Below are positions 10,239 through 18,662 of a DNA stretch of 64,000 bases, in pieces. The notes below the pieces were generated by a model. The model saw only the letters and a list, made by a program, of their open reading frames with translations. It did not search any database and was not told where the DNA came from. The position numbers were made by a program, and so were the translations under genes. The DNA is taken from assembly GCF_014230055.1 (NCBI RefSeq), contig NZ_JACHVA010000139.1, forward strand, positions 32,553-96,552, read 5' to 3'. This DNA comes from Puniceicoccus vermicola (GTDB taxonomy: Bacteria > Verrucomicrobiota > Verrucomicrobiia > Opitutales > Puniceicoccaceae). Position 1 is the first letter of the stretch. Each line of letters begins with the position of its first letter.

Positions 10239-10391
10239 TGTATTTCAGTGTTGGTTTCGTGATTTGAGAACGTCGGAATAGGTTTTTCCTAGGATGCAGA
10301 AGGTCAATCACTTATTCGCCCTATCCACCGAGGGATAACGGTTTTGAGACAGACAGATTTTTCTGCCGGTCGGGTGTCCCGGATCGCCCGC

Positions 10392-11582
10392 TTAGTGACG
10401 GGATTTCGGATCGAGGAGATCGCGGAGGCTGTCGCCCAGAAAGTTCAAACTGAGGAGGGTGAGGGCGAACAGAATCGCGGGGAAGATGAGCATCCAGGGG
10501 TAGGTCTGCATTCGCTCCGCTCCTTCGTTGAGGAGGACGCCCCAGGAGCTGTTGGGTGGCTGAACCCCCAAGCCGAGAAAGCTGAGCACGGATTCGAGGA
10601 GGATGACCGTGGGCACGGTGAGAGTTGCGTAGACAATCACCGGGGGAAGGGTATTGGGAAGAATATGGCGGCAGAGGATTTTTCCGTGGCTCAGGCCAAG
10701 GCAGCGGGCGGCGTCGACAAAGGGTAACTTTTTGAGGGAAAGGACTTCGCCGCGTACAATGCGGGCCGTGGTCAGCCACTCCACGGCTCCGATCGCCAGA
10801 AAGAGGAGGAGGAGGGATTTGGGGAAGACGACCATCAGGAGGATGACGAAGATGAGGAACGGCAGGGCGTAGAGAATGTCGACGCAGCGCATCATCAGTG
10901 AGTCGACCTTTCCGCCGACGTAGCCAGCGATGCCGCCGTAGAAGATTCCGATGGTGACCGAAACGAGAGTCGCGGCGATGCCCACGGCGATGGAGAGCCG
11001 TCCGCCGACGAGGGTTCGGGCGAAGAGGTCGCGGCCGAGTTCATCCGTGCCGACGAGAAAGCGCAGGGGAGAGGGCTGCAGGGTGAAGCTGCTGACGAAT
11101 TGGTCTGGAGGTCCGGGGAGAGAGGCCAGCCCATCGGGAAGACGGGAGGCGAGCTGGGCGAAAAAGGGGTCGACGGACGAGGGGTGTATCCATACAGGGC
11201 GGACGGGCCCTCCTTCGTCGGTGCGAATGATTGGCGGCACCTCGATCCAGGCCAGAGGTTCGCCTGCCTGCAGAGAGACGGCGGTTTCGTCCGGGAGAGA
11301 GCTTCTCCCGTTCTCGATCAGGCGGGTCGCCCGGGATTGGTCGATGAGGCGCTCTTCTACGGAACTCTTGGAGGTTGGGATCAGCTCGTAGATGGGGGCG
11401 AGAGGGGCGGTGGCCCCGAGTGAGAGGCGGGTCTCATTGGGGTCGTGGGTGCCGAGTGCCGGGATCAGCCAGCAGGAAAGGGTAATGAGGATAAAGACTG
11501 TGAGGGAGAGGACTGCCGGGGGGTGGCGCAGGATTCGCCGACCAATGCCGATCTCTGGATTTGCTGGGGTAGAATTCTTCAT
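10392..11582 (-). CDS. ABC transporter permease, OppC/DppC type
   Basis: This inner-membrane subunit of a peptide/nickel-type importer has 396 residues. After TM1 (about residues 20-42) comes an unusually long periplasmic segment of about 130 residues, before the conserved LVGTDELGRDLFAR at about 178. Five more helices follow, with the EAA loop around FVDAARCLGLSHGKILCRH. Typical OppC is about 300 residues, so the insertion is distinctive. It overlaps the OppB-type gene by four bases. No ATPase or binding protein is adjacent, so the substrate cannot be stated. Confidence 0.9.
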   Translation of the reverse strand: MKNSTPANPEIGIGRRILRHPPAVLSLTVFILITLSCWLIPALGTHDPNETRLSLGATAPLAPIYELIPTSKSSVEERLIDQSRATRLIENGRSSLPDETAVSLQAGEPLAWIEVPPIIRTDEGGPVRPVWIHPSSVDPFFAQLASRLPDGLASLPGPPDQFVSSFTLQPSPLRFLVGTDELGRDLFARTLVGGRLSIAVGIAATLVSVTIGIFYGGIAGYVGGKVDSLMMRCVDILYALPFLIFVILLMVVFPKSLLLLFLAIGAVEWLTTARIVRGEVLSLKKLPFVDAARCLGLSHGKILCRHILPNTLPPVIVYATLTVPTVILLESVLSFLGLGVQPPNSSWGVLLNEGAERMQTYPWMLIFPAILFALTLLSLNFLGDSLRDLLDPKSRH

Positions 11583-12535
11583 TGTCCCAAGGTCTCCCGG
11601 ATGCGTGGGTTGAGGGCGGCCTGTAGCAGGTCTACCAGCAGATTCAGGAGGAGGATGAGGGCGGCGTAGAAGACCACGAGTCCGAGGAGGAGCGGGTAGT
11701 CGCGGTTGATTGCGGCCTCGATAAAGAATTGGCCGAGTCCCGGGATGTTGAAAATGGTTTCGACAACAAAGGATCCGGTCAGCATCCCGGCGAGGGCGGG
11801 TCCGAGGAAATTGATGACCGGCAGGAGGCTCACCGGTAGAGCGTGGCGCCAGAGGATTCTTCGGCCCGGGAGCCCTTTGGCCCTTGCGGTGCGGATGAAG
11901 TCGCTGCGGAGGGTCTCAATGAGGCCCGAGCGGGAGAGGCGGGTGACAAAAGCGGCGTAGAGGATGGCCAGCGTCAATGCCGGGAGGACCACAAAACTCC
12001 AGGGTGAGAATCCTTCAGTAAACTGGGCGGCGCTCATCCAGCCGACAGAGGGAAGGATGCCGAGGACCCCACCGAAGAGCAGGGCCAGGAGCGGGCCGAT
12101 GACAAAGGTGGGAAGACAGATCCCGACCATGGCAAAGCCCGATGCTGCCCAGTCGCCGAATTTGCCGTGGCGGATGGCGGCAGTTGATCCGAGAGGAATG
12201 CCGATGGCCAGAGCGAGGAGGAAGCCGGGTACGGCATAGGCGAGAGTGATGGGGAAGTGGTTCCCAATGATCTCGGTGACCGAATAGCCGGGGTGCGAGT
12301 AGGAATAGCCGGGATCGAGTCGAGCGATGTTTCCGAGGAAGCGCAGGTATTGATGCCAGAGCGGAAGATCGAGTCCGTAGAAGGCGACGATTTCTTCCCG
12401 ACTGGACTCGGGGATCTTCTTTTCATCGGCAAACGGATCCCCTGGAGCGGCGCGGACGAGAAAAAAGGTCAGGGTCGCGACCGCGAAGAGTATCGGGATC
12501 GAAATGAGAAGGCGTCTGACGAAGAAGCGAAGCAC
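11579..12535 (-). CDS. ABC transporter permease, OppB/DppB type
   Basis: The protein has 318 residues with the N-terminal FFVRRLLISIPILFAVATLTF typical of OppB. It has six predicted helices, and the EAA loop contains LRSDFIRTARAKGLPGRRIL. It pairs with the OppC-type permease that overlaps its 3' end to form the membrane channel. The gene is the first of the two. Upstream lies a 480-bp repeat-rich region rather than a binding-protein gene, so the other transporter parts must be elsewhere. Confidence 0.92.
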   Translation of the reverse strand: MLRFFVRRLLISIPILFAVATLTFFLVRAAPGDPFADEKKIPESSREEIVAFYGLDLPLWHQYLRFLGNIARLDPGYSYSHPGYSVTEIIGNHFPITLAYAVPGFLLALAIGIPLGSTAAIRHGKFGDWAASGFAMVGICLPTFVIGPLLALLFGGVLGILPSVGWMSAAQFTEGFSPWSFVVLPALTLAILYAAFVTRLSRSGLIETLRSDFIRTARAKGLPGRRILWRHALPVSLLPVINFLGPALAGMLTGSFVVETIFNIPGLGQFFIEAAINRDYPLLLGLVVFYAALILLLNLLVDLLQAALNPRIRETLGQ

Positions 12536-12626
12536 TTTCCGCTACGCTGTCTCGCCTCTGTCGCTTGGGCTAGGAAAAAATCAAGGAGGATGCGTGGGGG
12601 GCCTGCGAAACTAGCGGAATTTGGGG

Positions 12627-12732
12627 GAGAGGAATTACGAAAGCCATTTCTAGTGGAGTCCGCAGAGGAGCCTCTTTCCTTGGGGGATTATCGAAATCGC
12701 TATCGCGCTTCCGCTTCGAGAATTGCGTTGCG
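12627..12732 (-). repeat. Diverged inverted copy of the 119-bp repeat
   Basis: Read on the minus strand, this segment matches the array at 8447-9294: AAATGGCT-like hairpin sequence, CTCTGCGGACTCC, then GCGATAGCGATTTCGAT. It is a single, partly degraded copy in opposite orientation, between the OppB-type permease and the nested-hairpin element. Confidence 0.8.
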
Positions 12733-12745
12733 ACGGATCGACCCT

Positions 12746-13016
12746 ATACCGAATTTAGTAAGTTTTGACCGTTATGGTGCAGCGCAGAATCGAAGCAGCG
12801 CAAGGCGCAGGGATCTGATTCGTATCGAGATACGCTCCGATCCCTGCAACGCCGCGACCTTCGATTCTGGGCGCATCCCCCTGGGACGGGCGGGAAATGA
12901 GCCTGAGCAGCGTTAGCTCAAATGGCACGGGTCGCAGACCCGCCTCCAATTGGGCCGCCTCGCTCAGGCTCATTTCTCATCCCGCCATAACTATCAAAAC
13001 TTCCTAAATTCGGTAT
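12746..13016. mobile_element. 271-bp MITE-like element with 32-bp inverted ends and nested hairpins
   Basis: The ends 12746-12777 and 12985-13016 are inverted repeats matching at 29 of 32 positions (outer ATACCGAATTTAG). Between them lie two large hairpins. The first, 12782-12874, is built from GCGCAGAATCGAAG pairing with CTTCGATTCTGgGCGC, an inner GGCGCAGGGATC stem and a CGTATCgaGATACG apex. The second, 12889-12986, has GGCGGGAAATGAGCCTGAGC as its outer arm and an inner CGGGTcgcagACCCG. It has no open frame. Its right end falls on the first base of the rny stop codon. It could be a miniature transposable element or a structured RNA at the rny 3' end; I cannot choose between these. Confidence 0.75.
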
Positions 13017-14386
13017 CACTTCGCGGTTTCGCAGAAGCGGGACTCCCGGATCACGGTCACCTTGATGGTGCTGGGATACTGGAGCTCGTTCTCGATGCGA
13101 TGGCGAATCTGCAGGGCGAGACGCTTGGCCTGATCGTCGGGTACGTTTTCCGGATCGACGATGGCGCGGATCTCGCGGCCCGCTTGGAGGGCGTAGCAAT
13201 CTTTGACGCCTTCGAAGCCGCGGGCCAGGTTTTCCAAAGAACGCACCCGCTGGATGTAGCCCTCGGTCGAGTCGGCGCGGGCTCCGGGGCGAGCGGCGGA
13301 AATACTGTCCGCCAGCATGACCAGTCCGGCGTAGGGGCTCTCGGCGGCGACCTCCTCATGACTGGCGGCGACCGCGTTGATCACTTCGGGCGGCTCGCCG
13401 TGGTGACGGAGGATTTTGGCGGCGGCCGAAGCATGGCTCCCTTCAAATTCGTGGCTGATCGCCTTGCCCAAGTCGTGGAAAAGCCCCGCGCGCTTGGCCA
13501 GAACCGGGTCGAACCCGATTTCCGAAGCGAGCAGGGAACAGAGAAAAGCGACTTCGATGCTGTGATCGAGAGTGTTCTGGCTGAAAGAGTGGCGGAAGTG
13601 GAGTTTACCGAGGAGGGAAACGATCTCGGGGTGGATGGAGGAGAGGCGGAGTTTGCGGATCGCTTCTTCACCGAGGCTGATAACGGCCTTATCCATCTCG
13701 GCCAACGCTTCTTGGTGTTTTTCCTCAATGCTCGCCGGATGAATTCGCCCATCTTTGATCAAGGCTTCCAAAGTGACGCGGGCGATTTCCCGGCGGACCG
13801 GGTCGAATCCCGAGAGGAGGACCGTGTCCGGCGTTTCGTCGATCAGGAGCGAGACCCCGGTCACGGATTCAAAGCTGCGAATGTTGCGGCCTTCCCGCCC
13901 GATCAGGCGTCCCTTCATGTCGTCGTTGGGCAGGGAGACGGTCGTCGAGGTTTCTTCCGACATCGGGGTGGATCCGACGCGTTGCATGGCAGCGAGGAGG
14001 ACAGCGCGGGCGCGGGCCTCGACTTGAGCCTCGGGCACGTCGAGTAGATCGTGGCGCAATTCTTCGAGATACTCCTCCGAGCTCTCCTTCATCTGGGCCG
14101 TGAGCTCGGCACGGGCGTCTTCGCGGCTCATCCCGGCGATTTCGAGGAGGCGTTGTTCGAGGTTGGCACGGTTTTCCTCGGCTTCCTTCCGGGTTTCTTC
14201 GGTCTCTTGTTGAATGGATCGGACGCGCTCGATGCGTCTTTGCAGTTCCTCAGAGGGTCCCTGCTGGGCGTGACTTCCCCGCTTGGCCCCCCGGGGAGGC
14301 CAATACTTGAGGGCAATGATCACTGCGGCGGCGGCTAATGTCGCTGCCGAGAGAGCAATACCCACTTCGGTCCAAATTTCAGTCAT
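13016..14386 (-). CDS. rny: Ribonuclease Y
   Basis: This membrane-anchored endoribonuclease initiates mRNA decay. With the ATG at 14386 it has 456 residues; an in-frame ATG at 14428 would add 14. The order is an N-terminal membrane helix, a coiled coil (about 40-130) with EAEENRANLEQRL, a KH domain with MKGRLIGREGRNI, and an HD domain whose metal-binding FHDLGKA is intact. The C-terminus IKVTVIRESRFCETAK is family-typical, so the hairpin element that touches its stop codon has not altered the protein. Neither candidate start has a strong Shine-Dalgarno sequence. Confidence 0.94.
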   Translation of the reverse strand: MTEIWTEVGIALSAATLAAAAVIIALKYWPPRGAKRGSHAQQGPSEELQRRIERVRSIQQETEETRKEAEENRANLEQRLLEIAGMSREDARAELTAQMKESSEEYLEELRHDLLDVPEAQVEARARAVLLAAMQRVGSTPMSEETSTTVSLPNDDMKGRLIGREGRNIRSFESVTGVSLLIDETPDTVLLSGFDPVRREIARVTLEALIKDGRIHPASIEEKHQEALAEMDKAVISLGEEAIRKLRLSSIHPEIVSLLGKLHFRHSFSQNTLDHSIEVAFLCSLLASEIGFDPVLAKRAGLFHDLGKAISHEFEGSHASAAAKILRHHGEPPEVINAVAASHEEVAAESPYAGLVMLADSISAARPGARADSTEGYIQRVRSLENLARGFEGVKDCYALQAGREIRAIVDPENVPDDQAKRLALQIRHRIENELQYPSTIKVTVIRESRFCETAK

Positions 14387-14471
14387 ATAGAGAGAATCGG
14401 GAGGAAGTGGGGTGGATCCTCCGGTCATCCAGTGTAAAAAATTTACGGCTGGAGAGTCCTGCGAAGCAAAT

Positions 14472-14576
<105 letters not shown>

Positions 14577-14722
14577 AGAAAGAATCCAACACCCGAAACC
14601 TCCTCGATGCAACCGAAAACCCCCTCCATTTTTCGAGACTTCTGCTGATGCGGCCCGGGAAGCGACGTAGATCCGCAAAAGTTGCGGTTGTCTGAATGCA
14701 GAAAGCTGCTAGGAAGGGGGGA

Positions 14723-15829
14723 ATGAGCAGTATTTTCGGCACGCTTTTCCGTATTTCTTCCTGGGGTGAAAGCCATGGGAAGGGGATCGGAGTCGTCATT
14801 GATGGATGTCCCCCGCTTCTTCCTTTGTCGGAGGCCGACATCCAGCAGGCCCTCGACCGTCGTCGGCCCGGGCAGAGCTCGATCACGACCCCCCGCAAGG
14901 AGAAGGATGGAGTGCAGATTCTTTCCGGGGTTTTCGAGGGGGAAACCACAGGAACCCCGATTTCGATGGCCGTCTTCAATGAGGATCAGCGTTCTTCGGA
15001 TTACGGCGAGATGAAGGAAAAGTTTCGCCCCTCGCATGCGGATTTTACCTATCAGGAGAAGTACGGCATTCGCGATTATGCGGGCGGGGGCCGTTCCTCA
15101 GCTCGTGAAACGATCGCTCGGGTCGCGGCCGGTGCGGTGGCGGAGAAAATCCTCCAGCTGAGCAATGGGGTTCAGATCAGCGCCTTTGTTCGATCGATTC
15201 ACGATGTGGACGCTCCTGCGGATTTGCCGTTTCCCTCCCGCGGATCGGTTGAAGCCAACCCCGTGCGCTGCCCGCATCCCGAGGCGGCCGAGCGGATGAT
15301 TGCCCGCATTAAAGAGGTGCGCGATAAGGGCGATTCGGTCGGAGGGGTGATTGAGTGCCGGGTCAAAGGCCTCCCCGTGGGCTGGGGTTCTCCTGTCTTC
15401 GATCGTTTGGAAGCCGATTTGGCCAAGGCCATGCTCTCCCTTCCGGCCACCAAGGGTTTTGAGGTGGGTTCGGGTTTTTCGGGCACCCTGCTCAAGGGCT
15501 CCGAGCACAATGATCCCTTCGAGATGCAGGACGGAGTTGTGCGCACCAGCAGCAACCGTTCGGGCGGAGTGCAGGGCGGGATCTCCAATGGGGAAGAGAT
15601 CGTCTTTCGCGTAGCCTTCAAGCCGACGGCAACCGTCCGCAAGAATCAAAAGACTGTCTCCCGGAGCGGGGAGGATACCGAGCTCGCCGCCAAGGGACGT
15701 CACGATCCCTGTGTGGTTCCCCGGGCGGTTCCCATTGTTGAGGCCATGACAGCCCTCGTTCTCGTAGACCATGCCATGCGTCATCACGCCCAAACGGCAA
15801 CTTTTGGTTCCTTTGCGCCCGAAGAGTGA
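14723..15829 (+). CDS. aroC: Chorismate synthase
   Basis: The enzyme converts EPSP to chorismate, the last shikimate step, using reduced FMN. It has 368 residues from the ATG at 14723, which follows AGGAAGGGGG; an upstream in-frame ATG at 14696 lacks such a site. Signatures are [16 protein letters not shown], the phosphate-binding [31 protein letters not shown], and [17 protein letters not shown] near the end. The gene stands alone next to the SRP RNA. Confidence 0.97.
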   Translation: MSSIFGTLFRISSWGESHGKGIGVVIDGCPPLLPLSEADIQQALDRRRPGQSSITTPRKEKDGVQILSGVFEGETTGTPISMAVFNEDQRSSDYGEMKEKFRPSHADFTYQEKYGIRDYAGGGRSSARETIARVAAGAVAEKILQLSNGVQISAFVRSIHDVDAPADLPFPSRGSVEANPVRCPHPEAAERMIARIKEVRDKGDSVGGVIECRVKGLPVGWGSPVFDRLEADLAKAMLSLPATKGFEVGSGFSGTLLKGSEHNDPFEMQDGVVRTSSNRSGGVQGGISNGEEIVFRVAFKPTATVRKNQKTVSRSGEDTELAAKGRHDPCVVPRAVPIVEAMTALVLVDHAMRHHAQTATFGSFAPEE

Positions 15830-15930
15830 GTCCGGGAGGGGTTGGTATTCTTCTCCACCTGTTTCGAACAATTTTGTCCGATTCCAGCCTGTTCATCGGG
15901 CCGATTTCTTGTTAAAAATCCGATCTGTAT

Positions 15931-16707
15931 ATGAGTGAAAGTCCGCTCTGGTTAAATCTCCTCCTTTCGGGGCCGAATCCGGATCGCTGGAAACTGGTTC
16001 GCGAGACCGTTTCTCATGCTCTTCCCAAAGACGAGGGCCTTACCATTTTTGTGTCGGCTGACGAGCTGGAGGAAGCCCGGGAAGCGTTTGCGACCGACCG
16101 CTACACCGTCGCCGAATGGACCATCTCCGACGGAGCGATGGAATTTTCCGAGCCCTTGAGCGAGGAAGAGGGGAATTTACTGATTTACGGACGTCCGGAT
16201 TTCCCGGACGACCTCATGGATGCACTCATCTCCGGGTTTCGCGCTGAACATTTCGAAATGGGGCGGATCGTTACCCACGTTCATTGTGGATGGTGTGAGA
16301 AAACGGAGGAAGCAAAGGCCTGGTTTGAGGGATGCATTCATTTTTCGGACCTCGTCCTCCTCGACGCCCGTCACGAAGTCGAGGATGCTTGGGTTCGCGA
16401 CTTTCAGGAGAAATATCGCAAACTGCGCTATCCCTGCCATTTTGATCTGGTTCGCAAAAACCTCCCCAAGCACCCGCAATGGTTTTTCGATAGTCAGCCA
16501 CGCCGCCTCTCTCTGGTCTTCGACCCGGACGACCTTTCCGGCCTCGGTGGCGAAGAATACGAAATCGAGGGCGATCCGCCGGACGAAGAAGACGATCCCG
16601 AAGCCGCCGGTGATCCTTACCTCCGCCGCAACGCCGCTGGCGAGCGTGAGCGAAAAGTGCGTCCGCTTCCATTCGCACTTGACGGCTCCACGGATTCGGA
16701 GAAATAG
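15931..16707 (+). CDS. Conserved-looking hypothetical protein, possible degenerate CobW-like fold
   Basis: The protein has 258 residues, is acidic, and has no signal peptide or membrane helix. The opening LWLNLLLSGPNPDRWKLV and the middle RIVTHVHCGWCE..SDLVLLDARHEVED loosely recall a CobW/G3E GTPase layout. It lacks a P-loop Gly-Lys-Ser/Thr and has no clear NKxD. The C-terminus (about 200-258) is a low-complexity acidic tail, EGDPPDEEDDPEAAGDP. HCGWCE is a CxxC-like pair that could bind metal. It ends 18 bp before tRNA-Leu. Function unknown; the fold idea is weak inference. Confidence 0.6.
   Translation: MSESPLWLNLLLSGPNPDRWKLVRETVSHALPKDEGLTIFVSADELEEAREAFATDRYTVAEWTISDGAMEFSEPLSEEEGNLLIYGRPDFPDDLMDALISGFRAEHFEMGRIVTHVHCGWCEKTEEAKAWFEGCIHFSDLVLLDARHEVEDAWVRDFQEKYRKLRYPCHFDLVRKNLPKHPQWFFDSQPRRLSLVFDPDDLSGLGGEEYEIEGDPPDEEDDPEAAGDPYLRRNAAGERERKVRPLPFALDGSTDSEK
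16679..16707 (+). promoter_or_regulatory. Possible sigma-70-type promoter for tRNA-Leu
   Basis: TTGACG at 16679-16684 and AAATAG at 16702-16707 are separated by 17 bp, ending 18 bp before the tRNA. It overlaps the end of the preceding gene. The -10 box is poor, so this is tentative. Confidence 0.3.
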
Positions 16708-16725
16708 TCATCGCTTCTGTTCCTC

Positions 16726-16812
16726 GCTCGGGTGGCGGAATTGGTAGACGCGCTAGATTCAGGTTCTAGTGTCTTAACGGACGTGCGGGTTCAAGTCCCG
16801 CCTCGAGCACCA
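16726..16812 (+). tRNA. tRNA-Leu(CAG)
   Basis: This is an 87-nt class II tRNA. Acceptor GCTCGGG pairs with CTCGAGC (one G-U). The anticodon stem CTAGA/TCTAG encloses loop TTCAGGT with anticodon CAG. A long variable arm and T-arm GCGGG-TTCAAGT-CCCGC follow. The CCA end is encoded. Confidence 0.95.
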
Positions 16813-16823
16813 GTATTTTAAAG

Positions 16824-16845
16824 ACCGTCCTCTGGACGGTTTTTT
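16824..16845 (+). terminator. Rho-independent terminator of tRNA-Leu
   Basis: Stem ACCGTCC-tct-GGACGGT is followed by a T run, 11 bp after the tRNA CCA. Confidence 0.88.
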
Positions 16846-16926
16846 ATGTCCGCACGTCCTCAAATCTTGAGCAAGACCGAGACCGAACCTCGTCCATTTC
16901 GTTCGCAACCAACGAGAAGCCTCCAA

Positions 16927-16999
16927 GGAGCGCGGTGCTTCAGCCCGCGTGCGAAATTGCGAGAGAGCATCGAAAACGCGGGCTAAAGCACCGCGCTCC
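16927..16999. repeat. 24-bp-stem palindrome
   Basis: GGAGCGCGGTGCTTCAGCCC at 16927 begins a 24-bp arm that pairs with 16976-16999 with one mismatch (G-U in RNA); the loop is 25 bp. The GGAGCGCGG start is shared with the REP-like palindromes at 57.8-58.9 kb. The rest of 17000-17201 holds nothing recognisable. Confidence 0.75.
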
Positions 17000-17201
17000 C
17001 CAAACAGGGCCTTTGGAAATTGGGTATGCCAATGTTCTACGTTCGATTCGGAACTTTCACTTACTCCTTGAGAAAGAACTTGATTCGGTGCGCCCGGTCA
17101 CTGCGATTCGCGCATTCACTCATCGCCCCCGGAACTCCCTCCCTTTTTCCGAGAGTGCGCATGAGAAGCCGCAGGAAAGCTGTTTAGGTGCAGCAACGAG
17201 G

Positions 17202-17549
17202 TCAGCCAGGCGCAATCCATCCAGCAAGCTTGGTGCGGACGGCAGCGAATAGCTCTTGCGGATTGCTTCCGATCTTTCCTTCGAAAATAGCCTCATCGAC
17301 AATTGCGATGCGACTGGATCGAATCAGAGAATCCTTTTTTAGGCCAGTGGCGGAAAAGGCGGGATCCGAGGACCGAAGAACGATCTCCAAGTCTTCGATT
17401 TGCCGCCGAATCTGGGTGCTAATCATTCACACGAGCCAAGAGTCGAATTCTCCGGGAATTTCGCGAATCAAAAGAACGGGTCGGAGCCTTCCTTGCTGTA
17501 GGTCGGTTTGGGGAAACCGAACCAAGACCAGATCGCCTTCGGAAATCAT
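17202..17549 (-). pseudogene. PemK/MazF-like toxin interrupted by in-frame TGA
   Basis: Read from the ATG at 17549, the frame gives GDLVLVRFPQTDLQQGRLRP, a PemK/MazF N-terminus, and reaches SWLV after 40 codons. It then meets TGA at 17429-17427. The same frame continues with MISTQIRRQIEDLEI, GLKKDSLIRSSRIAIVDEAI and a normal C-terminus. Homologues usually have Cys at this spot (WLVCMIS), so a TGC/TGT to TGA change is likely. The ATG overlaps the antitoxin stop (ATGA). It is probably an inactivated toxin; a sequencing error or UGA recoding cannot be excluded. Confidence 0.75.
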
Positions 17550-17758
17550 CCAGCCTGCTCGATGATGTCTTCCGGGCCGTAGAGGTCTTCCTCTTCTTCC
17601 ATCCCTCGCATGGCACCTTCCAAAGAGAACGCAGCAAAGTCCTTCAGTTCCTTCTTCTCTTCACGAGTCTTCAGAAACTCGACGAATTCGAGAACCTCCG
17701 CCTGCTGGCCGGGAGCCAAACTCCCCACTGATGCAGCGATCTTTTCTGCGGTGCTCAT
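17546..17758 (-). CDS. DUF2281-like antitoxin
   Basis: The protein has 70 residues from the ATG at 17758 (MSTAEKIAASVGSLAPGQQ). The helix QQAEVLEFVEFLKTREEKKE matches the short DUF2281/VapB-like antitoxin pattern of two N-terminal helices. It is followed by an acidic tail ending YGPEDIIEQAG, which would bind the toxin. The frame is open further upstream, but residues there look non-coding. It is coupled by a 4-base overlap to the broken PemK-like toxin downstream. If the toxin is dead, the antitoxin is an orphan. Confidence 0.72.
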   Translation of the reverse strand: MSTAEKIAASVGSLAPGQQAEVLEFVEFLKTREEKKELKDFAAFSLEGAMRGMEEEEDLYGPEDIIEQAG

Positions 17759-18095
17759 GCAGAAACATTCGTTCAAAGCTGGCTTTTTGGCAAGTGGATC
17801 TTTCGGACCGGCTACACCGGAAATCTGAGTAGCGTTTGGACCGATCAATTTATACCCGAATTGAAGGTTGGTTCCTCGTTTGTGAACGGATGCGCTTCCC
17901 ATTGATCGAAAAGAATGCCTCCGATTCCATTCATCATTCTTTCGAGTTCAGAAGAATGAAACCGTTGCTATAAGCTGCACGGTACGAGTGAGTGAATGCT
18001 GGGTAGTCGGGACGCTACGGCTCTTGCCGGACTGTTTAAGAGCCGAAGCTCGCTCGGGTTGCGGAATTCATTCCGTCCATTAGGATCGGCAAGTC
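17759..18095. other. Non-coding stretch with small palindromes
   Basis: No gene is supported. It contains GCGGAATTCATTCCGT at 18061-18076, a near-palindrome like the REP core at 57.8-58.9 kb, and a CGGCTCTT..AAGAGCCG-type hairpin around 18018-18048. Promoter elements for the antitoxin gene would lie near 17760-17830. Confidence 0.5.
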
Positions 18096-18131
18096 AAAAA
18101 AAAGGCCCCAGGGCGTTAAACCCTGAGGCCT
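18096..18131 (-). terminator. Rho-independent terminator downstream of formamidase remnant
   Basis: On the minus strand AGGCCTCAGGG pairs with CCCTGGGGCCT, followed by eight T. It lies about 45 bp past the remnant's stop codon and is intact although the gene is not. Confidence 0.85.
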
Positions 18132-18177
18132 GTGTAGATAAGGGAAAATTGAGTGGTTTAGCGAGATGCCGACCGGA

Positions 18178-18526
18178 TTACTTCGGGAGGGGGCCGAGTT
18201 TTACTCCCTCCGGATAGTATTTCCATCCATCACGGATCTGGATATTGTCATCCCAGGGGAGCTTGTATTTGCCCTCGGCAAGATCTTTCACCCACGTGAG
18301 ATAATTCTCTTTCTCGCCTCCGGGTTTGCCGACGTAGGCCCGGCATCCAAGATTGAAGATATTGTTCTCGAGGGCCCAGTTCTCCCGTGCTTTGTCCACG
18401 AGCCTAGGGAAAAGTTCCGCGGTCACGATTTCCCACGGATTGCGGTGGCCTTGTTGCAAGACGTTTCCGTCATAGTTGCAAACGGTTCCTTCGCCAAAGA
18501 AGAAGGGAATTTTGATCCTGGGTAGG
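18178..18526 (-). pseudogene. Formamidase (AmiF-like) C-terminal remnant
   Basis: The frame encodes about the last 115 residues of an aliphatic amidase/formamidase: [63 protein letters not shown]. The family is about 335 residues. The catalytic Glu, Lys and Cys all lie in the missing N-terminal two-thirds. Upstream the frame runs into unrelated sequence and a stop near 18595, and no start codon other than an internal TTG exists. The clean stop codon and terminator suggest a 5' deletion of a once-functional gene. Confidence 0.85.
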
Positions 18527-18662
18527 AGCGTTTCGCTCTGATACCGATGAGACTCAGGTTTTTTAGGGATTCAAACGATGCAGAATTGAGTCAAAAGATT
18601 AATTTTAGGCCGTGATTTTTGAGCCGCAGTGCTTGATTTTGGGTCTTCATCTACACTTTCGC

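Noticed and set aside
17427..17429. Selenocysteine codon in the PemK-like gene
   Set aside because: It remains possible but is not claimed; PemK toxins are not known selenoproteins and no supporting gene is visible. A nonsense mutation is simpler.
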